Shown here one piece after another: positions 24,274 to 32,974 of a DNA stretch of 64,000 nt. Source of the stretch: Cellulosimicrobium cellulans (GTDB lineage Bacteria; Actinomycetota; Actinomycetes; Actinomycetales; Cellulomonadaceae); NCBI RefSeq assembly GCF_016907755.1, contig NZ_JAFBCN010000001.1, forward strand, positions 2,418,001-2,482,000, written 5' to 3'. Below the pieces are notes generated by a model that saw only the letters and a program-made list of their open reading frames with translations, was not told the DNA's origin and searched no databases. Both the position numbers and the translations under genes were made by a program. Position 1 is the stretch's first letter. Every line of letters starts with the position of its first letter.

Positions 24274-25610
24274 CGCGAGCCCTCCACGAGCAGGGTCCAG
24301 GCGTGCTCGAGGGACGCCGACGGGTCGACGAGCGCCGCGTGCCACCCGGTGGACCGCAGGGCGGCCACCGTCTCGAGCGCGTCGGCGTGCTCGGGCGCCC
24401 AGGGTCGCGCGCTCACCACGAGCGCGCGGTGCAGGCCGTCGCCGGCCATCGCCGCGACCGTGTGCCGGGCGACGGAGCCGAGCGGGCCGAGCACCGCGAC
24501 GGTGATCTCGCCCGGGCGCCGGTCCCGGCGCAGCGCCTCGGACGTCGCGACGACCGAACGGTCGCCGTCCGCGACGACGTGGTGCCCGTGCAGGTCGACG
24601 GTGGCGTCCAGGAGGTCGGCCGGACCCTCGCCCGAGCGGTTGACGCGGAAGCCCGTGCCGGACACGACCGGCGCGAGCGACGTCGGGACGAGCCGGACCG
24701 GGTGCCCCGCCTGGAGGAGCGACACACCGATCGAGGCCGCGCACTCGACCGCCCACTCGCCGTCGGCGAGCGCGCGGGGGCTCGACGCGGCGAGCTCGGG
24801 GTGGGGCAGCAGCCCGCGGTCGAGGAGGACGCTGACGGGCGGCAGGCCCGCGCTCTCGTCCGCTCGGACCATGAGCTGACCATGCCGGGCCGCGCTGGCC
24901 CAGTGCACGCGCCGCGGGTCGTCGCCGGCGACGTAGTCGCGCAGCACCGAGTCGTCGCTCGACGCGAGCCGCGCGCCCGACGCGGAGCGCTCGTGCTCGC
25001 CGAACGCGCGCGAGCCGCGGACGGGCAGCTCCACCGTGCGCGGCCACACGGCGACCGCGGTCGGGTCGCCGAGCTCCTGGGTCGCGCTGACCAGGCCGAA
25101 GAGGTCGACCCGCGTCGTGAGGAGCGGGCCGAGCGGCCACCGGCCGCGGCGGAGCGGGCGCAGGCGGTAGCGGACCGCGATGTGGTCGCCCACCGTCGCG
25201 ACCTGCGCCCGCAGCGAGCCCTGGTCGCACAGCTCGTGCGCCGCCTGCTCGCTGATCCGCAGGCGGGAGAGGGTCGTGGCCGTGGACGACGTCGCCCGCG
25301 TGGCCGCCACCGTGAGACGCGCCGTCGTGAACTGTCCGCGCACGGCGGGGTTCGGCTGGACGCGGCGCGTCACGTGCAGAGCGCCGCGACCGCGGTCGAT
25401 CCGGCGGACGGCCATCCAGCACCAGGCGGCGCCGACGGCGAGCGCCCCGGCGACGCCGAGCCCGACGAGGTCGGGCAGCCCGAGCGTGACGCCCAGGACG
25501 ACGAGCGCGCCGCCGGCGGCGAGCACCACCGTGCCGCGCCGGGTCAGGCGTGCGCTGGCGAGGCTCCTGCTCCTGCCGCGGAGCCGCGCGAGGAACGACG
25601 GGGCGCGCAC
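24270..25610 (-). CDS. DUF58 protein
   Basis: A 446-residue protein with two N-terminal transmembrane helices (about 28-45 and 48-66). The DUF58 core contains the signature YVAGDDPRRVHWASAARHGQ and, towards the C-terminus, a von Willebrand A-like fold (VSVLLDRG, then DGEWAVECAASIG). DUF58 proteins pair with MoxR ATPases, probably as metal-dependent adaptors at the membrane. GTG 25610 lies 1 nt past the moxR stop and the gene overlaps the transglutaminase start by 4 nt, so the three form one operon. Confidence 0.85.
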   Translation of the reverse strand: MRAPSFLARLRGRSRSLASARLTRRGTVVLAAGGALVVLGVTLGLPDLVGLGVAGALAVGAAWCWMAVRRIDRGRGALHVTRRVQPNPAVRGQFTTARLTVAATRATSSTATTLSRLRISEQAAHELCDQGSLRAQVATVGDHIAVRYRLRPLRRGRWPLGPLLTTRVDLFGLVSATQELGDPTAVAVWPRTVELPVRGSRAFGEHERSASGARLASSDDSVLRDYVAGDDPRRVHWASAARHGQLMVRADESAGLPPVSVLLDRGLLPHPELAASSPRALADGEWAVECAASIGVSLLQAGHPVRLVPTSLAPVVSGTGFRVNRSGEGPADLLDATVDLHGHHVVADGDRSVVATSEALRRDRRPGEITVAVLGPLGSVARHTVAAMAGDGLHRALVVSARPWAPEHADALETVAALRSTGWHAALVDPSASLEHAWTLLVEGSR

Positions 25611-25611
25611 G

Positions 25612-26631
25612 TCAACGTCGCTCGGTCGCGTCCAGGGCGGGGATCGGCGTCTGCGCCACGATCGACGCGACGACGGCCTCGGCGTCCTGGCCCGAGAGCC
25701 GCGCCTCCGTCGTGACGACGAGCCGGTGCGCGAGCACGGGGACGGCGAGGTACTGCACGTCGTCGGGGAGCACGTGGTCGCGCCCCGCCATGGCCGCGAG
25801 GGACTTCGCGGCCCGCAGGAGCTGGAGGGTCGTGCGGGGCGACGCCCCGAGGCGCAGGCCGGGATGCTCGCGCGTCGCCGTGACGAGGGCGAGCACGTAC
25901 CGCTTGACGGCGGTCGACGCGTAGACGGCGCGTGCCACGCCCGCGAACCGCAGGACGGCCGCGCCGGTCGTCACGGGGCGGAGGTGGGCCAGCGGGTTGT
26001 CCGACTCCTGCCGGTCGAGCATCCGGAGCTCGGCGTCGACGTCGGGGTAGCCGACGGTCAGCCGCGCCATGAACCGGTCGCGCTGCGCCTCCGGGAGGGG
26101 GTAGGTGCCCTCCATCTCCACGGGGTTCTGCGTCGCGACGACGAGGAAGGGGCTCGGCAGGGGGTGGGTCGTCCCGTCGACCGTGGTCTGGCCCTCCTCC
26201 ATGCACTCGAGGAGCGCCGACTGCGTCTTGGGGGAGGCGCGGTTGATCTCGTCGCCGATGACGATGTTCGAGAAGACGGGTCCGGGGCGGAACTCGAACT
26301 CGTGGTTCGCCGCGCGGTAGATGTTGACGCCGGTCAGGTCGCTCGGCAGGAGGTCCGGCGTGAACTGGATGCGGCCGACCTTGCAGTCGATCGTGCGGGC
26401 CAGCGCCTTGGCGAGCGTCGTCTTGCCGACGCCGGGGACGTCCTCGATGAGGAGGTGGCCCTGCGCCAGGAGGACGGCGACGGTCACCGTCACGAGGTCC
26501 GGGCGGCCCGTGACGACGGACTCGATGCCGGAGCGGATCCGGCCCGTGGTCTCGACCAGCTCGTCGAGGCCGGTGAGGGCGTCGCCCCCGGGCTCGTCGG
26601 AGGGCGCGACAGGGGCGATGTCGGGGAGCAC
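25612..26631 (-). CDS. MoxR-family AAA+ ATPase
   Basis: A 339-residue AAA+ chaperone-like ATPase with Walker A EDVPGVGKTTLAKAL, Walker B VIGDEINRASPKTQSALLE, the MoxR stretch MEEGQTTVDG, sensor 1 VVATQNPVEMEGTYPLPEAQRDRF and sensor 2 ASPRTTLQL. MoxR proteins act with VWA/DUF58 partners in maturation of enzyme or envelope complexes. GTG 26631 is chosen because a strong GGAGG lies 6 nt upstream; the longer frame up to 26841 is low-complexity. First gene of the moxR-DUF58-transglutaminase operon, divergent from mraZ. Confidence 0.92.
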   Translation of the reverse strand: MLPDIAPVAPSDEPGGDALTGLDELVETTGRIRSGIESVVTGRPDLVTVTVAVLLAQGHLLIEDVPGVGKTTLAKALARTIDCKVGRIQFTPDLLPSDLTGVNIYRAANHEFEFRPGPVFSNIVIGDEINRASPKTQSALLECMEEGQTTVDGTTHPLPSPFLVVATQNPVEMEGTYPLPEAQRDRFMARLTVGYPDVDAELRMLDRQESDNPLAHLRPVTTGAAVLRFAGVARAVYASTAVKRYVLALVTATREHPGLRLGASPRTTLQLLRAAKSLAAMAGRDHVLPDDVQYLAVPVLAHRLVVTTEARLSGQDAEAVVASIVAQTPIPALDATERR

Positions 26632-26825
26632 GGAGACCTCCGTCGTCGGTGGCGCAGGGCCGCGGACCAGGGAGACCGCGGGTGGGAAGAGCCTAGTGGA
26701 CCGCCGGCCGTCCGCCGAGCGCCGCCGCGAGGGTCTGGCGCGGCGCGGGCCGCGCCCCCTGCGTGCGCCTGAGAGGTGCGACCGGCGCCCGACCGCCGTC
26801 GCGACGCGCCATGGGGAGTAGTCCC

Positions 26826-26841
26826 CTCCACGCCCCTCCAC
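26826..26841 (-). promoter_or_regulatory. Minus-strand pair of MraZ-like boxes
   Basis: GTGGAG occurs on the minus strand at 26826-26831 and 26836-26841, period exactly 10 bp, oriented towards moxR. This matches the spacing of the mraZ-proximal repeats but on the other strand, about 195 bp before the moxR start. Confidence 0.45.
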
Positions 26842-26902
26842 CCCGCGTGACCTGCGGAGATCCTGCGAAGGCGGGTGAAAGCCCGGGGATTCACCGAGAG
26901 CG

Positions 26903-26928
26903 GTGGAGGGAAGTGGAGTACCGTGGAG
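26903..26928 (+). promoter_or_regulatory. MraZ operator: three GTGGAG direct repeats
   Basis: GTGGAG at 26903-26908, 26913-26918 and 26923-26928, each separated by 4 nt, with a degenerate fourth (AGGGAG, 26933-26938). MraZ is a ring-shaped repressor that binds three or four G-rich direct repeats with 10-bp period (TGGGN5 in E. coli) in its own promoter, and this arrangement fits. Confidence 0.75.
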
Positions 26929-26960
26929 GAGAAGGGAGCAGGAGGGGAGGTGCCAGGTGC

Positions 26961-27437
26961 ATGTCCGGTTTCGTGGACGACGTGCTCGGCGGTTCCTCAG
27001 GCCTGCTCCTGGGCACCTTCACGCCACGTCTGGACGACAAGGGGAGGCTCATCCTCCCCGCGAAGTTCCGGTCGCGGCTCGCACCGGGTCTCGTCATGAC
27101 GCGGGGGCAGGAGCGCTGTCTGTTCCTGCTGCCGATGGACGAGTTCCGGCGCATGTACGACCAGATCCGGCAGGCGCCGGTGACGAGCAAGCAGGCCCGG
27201 GACTACCTGCGCGTCTTCCTCTCGGGGGCGAGCGACGAGATCCCGGACAAGCAGGGACGTGTCTCGATCCCCGCGCCCTTGCGGGCGTACGCGGGGCTCG
27301 ACCGCGACGTCGCCGTGATCGGCGCCGGCACGCGGGTCGAGATCTGGGACGCGCAGGCGTGGGAGACGTACCTCGCGGAGCAGGAGTCGGCGTACTCCGA
27401 CACCGCCGAGGAGGTGTTCCCGGACCTGCGCTTCTAG
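26961..27437 (+). CDS. mraZ: Transcriptional regulator MraZ
   Basis: MraZ binds DNA through two AbrB-like half-domains and represses the division and cell-wall cluster. The 158-residue protein shows both halves: [18 protein letters not shown] (about 19-36) and [18 protein letters not shown] (about 92-109). It is about 15 residues longer than E. coli MraZ because of an N-terminal extension ([16 protein letters not shown]). ATG 26961 follows GGAGGGGAGG at acceptable distance; longer frames are low-complexity. It heads the dcw cluster, with direct-repeat operators immediately upstream and rsmH 180 bp downstream. Confidence 0.95.
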   Translation: MSGFVDDVLGGSSGLLLGTFTPRLDDKGRLILPAKFRSRLAPGLVMTRGQERCLFLLPMDEFRRMYDQIRQAPVTSKQARDYLRVFLSGASDEIPDKQGRVSIPAPLRAYAGLDRDVAVIGAGTRVEIWDAQAWETYLAEQESAYSDTAEEVFPDLRF

Positions 27438-27617
27438 GGTCGCGACCCACGGCTCCCGCACGGTGAGGCCTCCTCCCGCCCGGTCTGACGCACTTCCCCG
27501 GCGCCAGAAAGGACGCGGAGGGAGACCTGACCGTACGGGGCCGGCCCGACGAGGAGCACCACCCGGCGGCGCGTCCGGCGCCACCCGGACACCGACCAGC
27601 ACGGAGAGGAGACCGAC

Positions 27618-28652
27618 ATGACGAGCACCCCCGACGACGCCGCCGAGCGGCACGTCCCGGTCCTCCTCCAGCGGTGCGTCGACCTTCTCGCCCCCGCGCT
27701 GGCGGAGCCCGGTGCCGTTCTCGTGGACTGCACGCTCGGGATGGGCGGGCACACCGAGGCGGTCCTGGAGCAGGTCCCCACCGCGCGCGTCGTCGGCATC
27801 GACCGCGACCCTGAGGCCATCGTCCGCGCGTCGCGCCGGCTCGAGCGGTTCGGCGACCGGTTCCGCGCGGTGCACGCCGTCTACGACGAGATCGGCGACG
27901 TCGTGACCGACGTCGTCGGCGGACCCGTCCAGGGCGTGCTCATGGACCTCGGGGTGTCGTCGCTGCAGATCGACGAGGCGGACCGTGGTTTCTCCTACGC
28001 GCACGACGCGCCGCTCGACATGCGCATGGACCCGACGACCGGCCAGACGGCCGCCGACGTCCTCAACACCTACGACGAGCGCGCGCTCACCCGGATCCTG
28101 CGCGACTACGGCGAGGAGCGGTTCGCGCAGCGCGTCGCCCGGGCGATCGTCCGGCGCCGCGAGCAGCGACCGTGGGAGCGCAGCGCCGAGCTCGTCGAGG
28201 TCGTCCGCGGCGCGATCCCCGCCGCCACGCGCACGACGGGCGGGAACCCCGCCAAGCGCACCTTCCAGGCGCTGCGGATCGAGGTGAACGGCGAGCTCGA
28301 GGTCCTCGAGCGCGCGGTCCCCGCCGCGGTGGACGTGCTCGCCGTCGGCGGGCGCGTCGTCGTCGAGTCGTACCACTCGCTCGAGGACCGCATCGTCAAG
28401 CGCGTGCTGGCCGCCGGGGCGACGATCAGCGCGCCGCCCGGGCTGCCCGTCGTGCCGGAGGAGGACCAGCCCTACCTGCGGCTCCTCACCCGGGGCGCGG
28501 AGGAGGCCTCCACGGACGAGCGGGAGGCCAACCCGCGCTCCGCGTCCGTCCGGCTCCGCGCCGCCGAGCGCACCCGGCCCACGCCATCGCACCGCCGCCC
28601 GTCGCACCGCCAGACCGACCGACCGCACGACCCGGGGGAGAGGACACGATGA
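27618..28652 (+). CDS. rsmH: 16S rRNA m4C1402 methyltransferase RsmH
   Basis: Methylates N4 of C1402 in 16S rRNA using S-adenosylmethionine; also known as MraW. The 344-residue protein has the opening [16 protein letters not shown] motif [37 protein letters not shown], the insert domain and [15 protein letters not shown] plus [11 protein letters not shown] near the end. The basic His/Arg-rich tail is an addition. GGAGAGGAG precedes ATG 27618. Its stop overlaps the ftsL start (ATGA), so the two are co-translated. Confidence 0.96.
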   Translation: MTSTPDDAAERHVPVLLQRCVDLLAPALAEPGAVLVDCTLGMGGHTEAVLEQVPTARVVGIDRDPEAIVRASRRLERFGDRFRAVHAVYDEIGDVVTDVVGGPVQGVLMDLGVSSLQIDEADRGFSYAHDAPLDMRMDPTTGQTAADVLNTYDERALTRILRDYGEERFAQRVARAIVRRREQRPWERSAELVEVVRGAIPAATRTTGGNPAKRTFQALRIEVNGELEVLERAVPAAVDVLAVGGRVVVESYHSLEDRIVKRVLAAGATISAPPGLPVVPEEDQPYLRLLTRGAEEASTDEREANPRSASVRLRAAERTRPTPSHRRPSHRQTDRPHDPGERTR

Positions 28653-29098
28653 GCGCACAGAGGTCGACCGCCGCCCGCCCGCTCCCGCGCACGGCACGCC
28701 CGGCGCCCGCGCCGCGCCCGTCGCTCACGGCGCTGCCGGGTGGCGCGTCCGAGCGCGCGCTCCGCTCGCGGCTCGAGCTCGTCCGCGCGCCGCTGCAGGC
28801 GCGGTCCAAGATCCCGTTCCTCGTCGTCTGCATGTCGATCCTCGGAGCGGCGCTCCTGTGTGCTCTCCTGGTGAACACGACGATGGCGCGCAACTCCTAC
28901 GAGATGTCGGAGCTGCGCCGGGAGGTGAGCCGCGTGGCCCAGGACACCCAGAGCCTGCAGGCGCAGGTCGACGCTCAGAAGACCTCGCTGCCGGACATCG
29001 CGACCTCCCTCGGCATGGTCCCCGCGGAGGACCCGGCGATGCTCCGGCTGTCCGACGGTGCGGTCCTGGGCATGCCGCAGGAGGAGGCCGGGCAGTGA
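28649..29098 (+). CDS. ftsL: Cell division protein FtsL (septum formation initiator type)
   Basis: A 149-residue bitopic membrane protein in the ftsL position. An Arg/Pro/Ala-rich cytoplasmic tail of about 55 residues precedes one transmembrane helix (about 58-78, [19 protein letters not shown]). A periplasmic coiled coil follows ([26 protein letters not shown]), then [13 protein letters not shown], the proline-containing segment typical of FtsL/DivIC. FtsL links FtsQ/DivIC to activation of FtsW-FtsI. ATG 28649 overlaps the rsmH stop, and the ftsI start overlaps its stop. Confidence 0.85.
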   Translation: MSAQRSTAARPLPRTARPAPAPRPSLTALPGGASERALRSRLELVRAPLQARSKIPFLVVCMSILGAALLCALLVNTTMARNSYEMSELRREVSRVAQDTQSLQAQVDAQKTSLPDIATSLGMVPAEDPAMLRLSDGAVLGMPQEEAGQ

Positions 29099-31134
29099 CG
29101 GGCGAGTCCGGAGCAGGGCGTGACCGCCGGTCGCGACCCGCGGCGAGCTCGCAGCGGTCCCGCCCCGCCCCCACGGCCTCCCGGCCCTCGCCGGGAGGCC
29201 GTGGCGCTGCTGCCGACGGGCGCAGGGTCTCGGGGACGGGCACCGGTTCGGCCGCGCGCGACCGGGCGCCCGGCGCCCGCGTCGCGGCGTCGGCCCGCCC
29301 GTCGAAGAGCACCGCGTCCCGCGCGCCGCGGAGCGGCGGCCGCCCGCCCGCCCGCCCCGCGCGCGGGACCCGCGAGCCTGGTCGCCCCGAGCGGCGCCAG
29401 CGCTGGCTCATCGTGGTCGCCGGCGTGATCACGGCGGTCTTCGTGGGTCAGCTCGTGAACGTCCAGGTGCTGCGCGGGCCGGCGCTCGCGGCCGACGCGC
29501 GCGCCGACCGCACGCGCAGCTCGACCCTCCTGGCCCACCGCGGCGACATCACCGACGCCGACGGCGTCGTGCTCGCGACGTCCGTGGACCGCTACACGGT
29601 CGCGGCGGACCCGAAGACGATCGCCGAGTTCGAGCCCCGCGCCGCGGACCTCGTCGACGGCGAGCCGCTCGAGGAGGGCGGCGCCGTGGGCGTGGCCAAG
29701 CTGCTCGCCCCGATCCTCGGAAGATCGTCCCCGGAGCTCGCCGCGCAGCTCAACGGGACGTCGCGGTACGTGGTCCTCGCCAAGGACGTCACGCCCGAGG
29801 TGCAGCGCCAGATCACGGAGCTGCGGCTCTCGGCCTACGTGCGCACCACCATGACGAGCGAGCGGACGTACCCGGCAGGCACCGTCGCGGGCAACCTCGT
29901 GGGCTTCGTCAACGAGGAGCAGACGGGGGGCGGTGGGGTCGAGGCGTCCTACGACGACGTCCTCGCCGGCGTCTCCGGGTCGCGCGAGTGCGAGGCCGGG
30001 CTGGGCGGGCAGGTCATCCCGACCGGCCGGTGCGACGTCGTGGACGCGGTGCCCGGGCGCAACGTGCAGCTCACGGTCGCCCGCGACGTGCAGTGGAAGG
30101 CGCAGGACTCGGTGGACCGCGCGGTGAGCGAGACCGGCGCGGAGTACGCGATCGCCGTCGTGCAGGACCTCCGCACGGGAGAGATCCTCGCGCTCGCGGA
30201 CTCCGGCACGGTGAACCCGAACGACCGCACGACGGACGCCGTCGCGCGGCCGAGCCGCGCCGTGTCGAACGTGTTCGACCCCGGCTCGACGGGCAAGGTC
30301 GTCACGATGTCCGCCGCGATCGAGGGCGGGTATGCCGACCCGGCGACGCAGTTCGAGGTGCCCTACCTCTACACGACGCCCAACGGCGAGACCTTCCGGG
30401 ACTCGCACGAGCACCCCGTGGAGCGGCTCACGCTCGCCGGTGTGCTCGCCGAGTCGTCGAACACCGGGACCGTCCAGGTCGGGGAGAAGATCCCGAAGCA
30501 GGTGCGCTACGACTACCTGCACAAGTTCGGGTTCGGGGAGCTGTCCGGCCTCGGCCTGCCGGGGGAGTCCGCCGGGATCCTGCACCCCGCCGACGCGTGG
30601 GACGGGCGTACCGAGTACGCCGTGCTCTTCGGCCAGAGCGTGTCCGTGAACGCGATCCAGGCCACGAGCGTCTTCTCGACCATCGCGAACGGGGGACTCC
30701 GGACGACGCCGAGCATCGTCGCGGGCACGACCGACGAGCGCGGCACCCTCGTCCCGGCCGAGCGTCCGGCTCCGGTGCGCGTGGTCTCGCAGGAGACGGC
30801 GGACACCGTGCTGCACATGATGGAGTCGGTCGTCGAGGAGGGCACGGGCTCGAGCGCCGCGGTGCCCGGCTACCGGGTCGCGGGCAAGACGGGCACGGCG
30901 CAGATGGCGGGCTCCGACGGGAGGCTGTCCTCGATCATGGCCTCGTTCATCGGTGTGGCGCCTGCGGACGACCCGCGCTACACCGTGTCGGTGTTCCTCA
31001 AGGACCCGCACTCGTCGATCTTCGGCGGCGTCGTCGCGGCGCCCGTGTTCAGCGAGATCATGGGCTTCACGCTCGAGCACGAGGGCGTGCAGCCGAGCAC
31101 GGAGCCGTACGTGCCGCTCCCGACGACGTGGTGA
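29095..31134 (+). CDS. ftsI: Septal peptidoglycan transpeptidase FtsI (class B PBP)
   Basis: Cross-links septal peptidoglycan. The 679-residue protein has a long Arg/Pro/Ser-rich cytoplasmic tail (about 100 residues), one transmembrane helix (about 104-124), the class B pedestal domain, and the transpeptidase domain with Ser398-x-x-Lys401 (STGK), Ser454-Ser455-Asn456 (SSN) and Lys598-Thr-Gly (KTGT). No C-terminal PASTA domain is present. The GTG start at 29095 overlaps the ftsL stop (GTGA). A hairpin with a pyrimidine tail 12 nt after the stop suggests that transcription can end here before murE. Confidence 0.95.
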   Translation: MTGESGAGRDRRSRPAASSQRSRPAPTASRPSPGGRGAAADGRRVSGTGTGSAARDRAPGARVAASARPSKSTASRAPRSGGRPPARPARGTREPGRPERRQRWLIVVAGVITAVFVGQLVNVQVLRGPALAADARADRTRSSTLLAHRGDITDADGVVLATSVDRYTVAADPKTIAEFEPRAADLVDGEPLEEGGAVGVAKLLAPILGRSSPELAAQLNGTSRYVVLAKDVTPEVQRQITELRLSAYVRTTMTSERTYPAGTVAGNLVGFVNEEQTGGGGVEASYDDVLAGVSGSRECEAGLGGQVIPTGRCDVVDAVPGRNVQLTVARDVQWKAQDSVDRAVSETGAEYAIAVVQDLRTGEILALADSGTVNPNDRTTDAVARPSRAVSNVFDPGSTGKVVTMSAAIEGGYADPATQFEVPYLYTTPNGETFRDSHEHPVERLTLAGVLAESSNTGTVQVGEKIPKQVRYDYLHKFGFGELSGLGLPGESAGILHPADAWDGRTEYAVLFGQSVSVNAIQATSVFSTIANGGLRTTPSIVAGTTDERGTLVPAERPAPVRVVSQETADTVLHMMESVVEEGTGSSAAVPGYRVAGKTGTAQMAGSDGRLSSIMASFIGVAPADDPRYTVSVFLKDPHSSIFGGVVAAPVFSEIMGFTLEHEGVQPSTEPYVPLPTTW

Positions 31135-31145
31135 AACTCACGGCG

Positions 31146-31180
31146 CCCGCCGGTCTCGTCCGGCGGGTCCGTCTCTCTGT
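31146..31180 (+). terminator. Terminator-like hairpin after ftsI
   Basis: An 8-bp stem CCCGCCGG (31146-31153) with CCGGCGGG (31160-31167), 6-nt loop, followed by TCCGTCTCTCTGT. It separates the mraZ-rsmH-ftsL-ftsI segment from murE. Confidence 0.5.
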
Positions 31181-31294
31181 CCCCGCGGGTGCCCGCGCGG
31201 GTGTCCGCGAACGTGCCGGTGAAGGTCCGGTGAAGCGTGGTCCGGCGCGACGGCCGGGCCAGGACGGCTTGCGAGGGTCGCGGCCCCGGCACGG

Positions 31295-31300
31295 TAGGTT
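31295..31300 (+). promoter_or_regulatory. -10 box TAGGTT, leaderless promoter of murE
   Basis: TAGGTT ends 6 nt before the GTG start of murE and no ribosome-binding site is present. It indicates an internal promoter of the dcw cluster giving a leaderless murE-murF-mraY-murD message. Confidence 0.6.
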
Positions 31301-31306
31301 CTACAC

Positions 31307-32974
31307 GTGACATCCCCGATCGACCGCCTTCGTCCTGCCGCGACCACCCGTCGGTCGGTCGAGGACCTGGCCGCACGGTTCGGTCTCGACGTCCGCGCAG
31401 GTGGCGGGCCCGGCGGGAGGTCCGCTCCGGGCCCCGTCGAGGTGTGGTCGGTCGCCTCCGACGACCGGACGGCGGACGCGGGCGACCTCTTCGTGGCCCT
31501 CCCCGGGGCCCGTGCGCACGGGGCGCGCTTCGCGCCCGCCGCCGTCGAGCGCGGTGCCCACGCCGTCCTCACGGACGAGCAGGGCGCGGCGCTGGTGGCC
31601 CAGGCGGGGCTCGACGTCCCCGTGCTCGTGGCCGCAGACCCGCGCGCGTTGCTCGGCCCGGTCGCCGCGTGGGTCTACGGCAGCCCCGCGCAGGACCTCA
31701 CGACGTTCGGCGTGACCGGGACGAACGGCAAGACCACCACCACGTACCTCGTCGACCACGCGCTGCGCGCGCTCGGCTGGAAGGGCGGCCTCATCGGCAC
31801 GGTGGAGATGCGGTCGGGCGACCGCGTCCTGCCGAGCCGGCTCACGACGCCCGAGGCCGCCGACCTGCAGGCGCTGCTCGCCGCGATGCGCGAGGACGCG
31901 GTGCGCACCCTCGCGATGGAGGTCTCGTCGCACGCGCTCGCGCTGCACCGGGTCGACGGGCTCGTGTTCGACGTCGTCGGGTTCACCAACCTCAGCCAGG
32001 ACCACCTCGACTTCCACGGCGACCTGCAGGAGTACTTCGAGGCGAAGGCGCTCCTGTTCACGCCGGAGCACGCCCGCCGCGGCGTCGTCGTCGTCGACGA
32101 CGCGTGGGGCGAGCGCATGGTCGCTGCCGCCGGTATCCCGGTCGCGACGCTGCGCGTCGGTGCGCGGAGCCCGGAGGACGGGCAACCCGTCGCGGACTGG
32201 ACCGTGCACGACGTCGAGCCGTCGGCGGCCGGAGGCTCCGCGTTCACGCTGCGCCACCGCGACGGCCGCAGCGTGCGCACGACGACCGCCCTGCCCGGCA
32301 CGTTCAACGTGGCCAACGCGGCCCTCGCCCTCGCGCTCGTGCTCGAGGCGGGCACGGACCCGCGTGACCTGGAGGCGGCGCTCGACGCGGCCGGCGGGCT
32401 CACCCCGGCGGTCCCGGGGCGCATGGAGCTCGTGTCGCGTCCGCCGCACCGGCCGCGCGTCGTCGTCGACTTCGCCCACAACCCGGACGCGCTCGCGCTC
32501 GCGCTCGACGCGCTGCGCCCGACGACGCGCGGTCGCCTGGTCGTCGTGTTCGGCGCCACGGGCGACCGTGACCGGGGCAAGCGGCCCACGATGGGGGGCG
32601 TCGCGGTCGAGGGGGCCGACGTCGTCGTCGTGACGGACGACGACCCGCACGGCGAGGACCCGGCCGCGATCCGGGCCGAGGTCCTCCCGGGGGCGCTCGC
32701 CGCCCGCGAGGCGGCGGCCGCAGCCCCGGAGGCGCGCGACGTCGTCGTCCTCGAGGTCGCGCCGCGCGCACGGGCGATCCACGAGGCGGTCGCCGCCGCG
32801 GGCCCCGACGACACGGTGCTCGTCGCGGGGCGCGGCCACGAGGTGTGGCAGGAGATCGCCGGCGTCGACCACCCTCTGGACGACCGCGTCGAGGCGCGCG
32901 CAGCGCTCGAGGAGCGAGGCGCGGCCCGCGCACCCCACGACACCCCCGACGACCTGAAGGAGTACCACGCATGA
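31307..32974 (+). CDS. murE: UDP-MurNAc-tripeptide synthetase MurE (Lys/Orn type inferred)
   Basis: Adds the third stem-peptide amino acid to UDP-MurNAc-L-Ala-D-Glu. The 555-residue protein has the ATP loop GVTGTNGKTTTT, the region LAMEVSSHALALHRV with the carbamylated-lysine loop downstream (FEAKALLFTPEH), and C-terminal domain motif TDDDPHGEDP. The amino-acid-specificity motif is DNPR in meso-DAP ligases; here it reads DDPH without the arginine, consistent with L-lysine or L-ornithine addition as in A4-type peptidoglycan. The substrate is an inference. GTG 31307 is supported by the leaderless TAGGTT promoter. It overlaps murF by 4 nt. Confidence 0.93.
   Translation: MTSPIDRLRPAATTRRSVEDLAARFGLDVRAGGGPGGRSAPGPVEVWSVASDDRTADAGDLFVALPGARAHGARFAPAAVERGAHAVLTDEQGAALVAQAGLDVPVLVAADPRALLGPVAAWVYGSPAQDLTTFGVTGTNGKTTTTYLVDHALRALGWKGGLIGTVEMRSGDRVLPSRLTTPEAADLQALLAAMREDAVRTLAMEVSSHALALHRVDGLVFDVVGFTNLSQDHLDFHGDLQEYFEAKALLFTPEHARRGVVVVDDAWGERMVAAAGIPVATLRVGARSPEDGQPVADWTVHDVEPSAAGGSAFTLRHRDGRSVRTTTALPGTFNVANAALALALVLEAGTDPRDLEAALDAAGGLTPAVPGRMELVSRPPHRPRVVVDFAHNPDALALALDALRPTTRGRLVVVFGATGDRDRGKRPTMGGVAVEGADVVVVTDDDPHGEDPAAIRAEVLPGALAAREAAAAAPEARDVVVLEVAPRARAIHEAVAAAGPDDTVLVAGRGHEVWQEIAGVDHPLDDRVEARAALEERGAARAPHDTPDDLKEYHA

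Larger units (their letters stand above)
26632..26960. other. Divergent moxR/mraZ control region
   Basis: A 329-bp gene-free stretch. It carries three plus-strand GTGGAG repeats with 10-bp period just before mraZ (26903-26928) and a minus-strand pair with the same period (26826-26841). Otherwise it shows no ORF with a credible start. Confidence 0.7.

Noticed and set aside
24274-25422. N-terminal extension of the transglutaminase ORF to 1149 residues
   Set aside because: The extra 383 codons lie inside the DUF58 gene in another frame; ATG 24273 has family-like sequence and overlaps the DUF58 stop.
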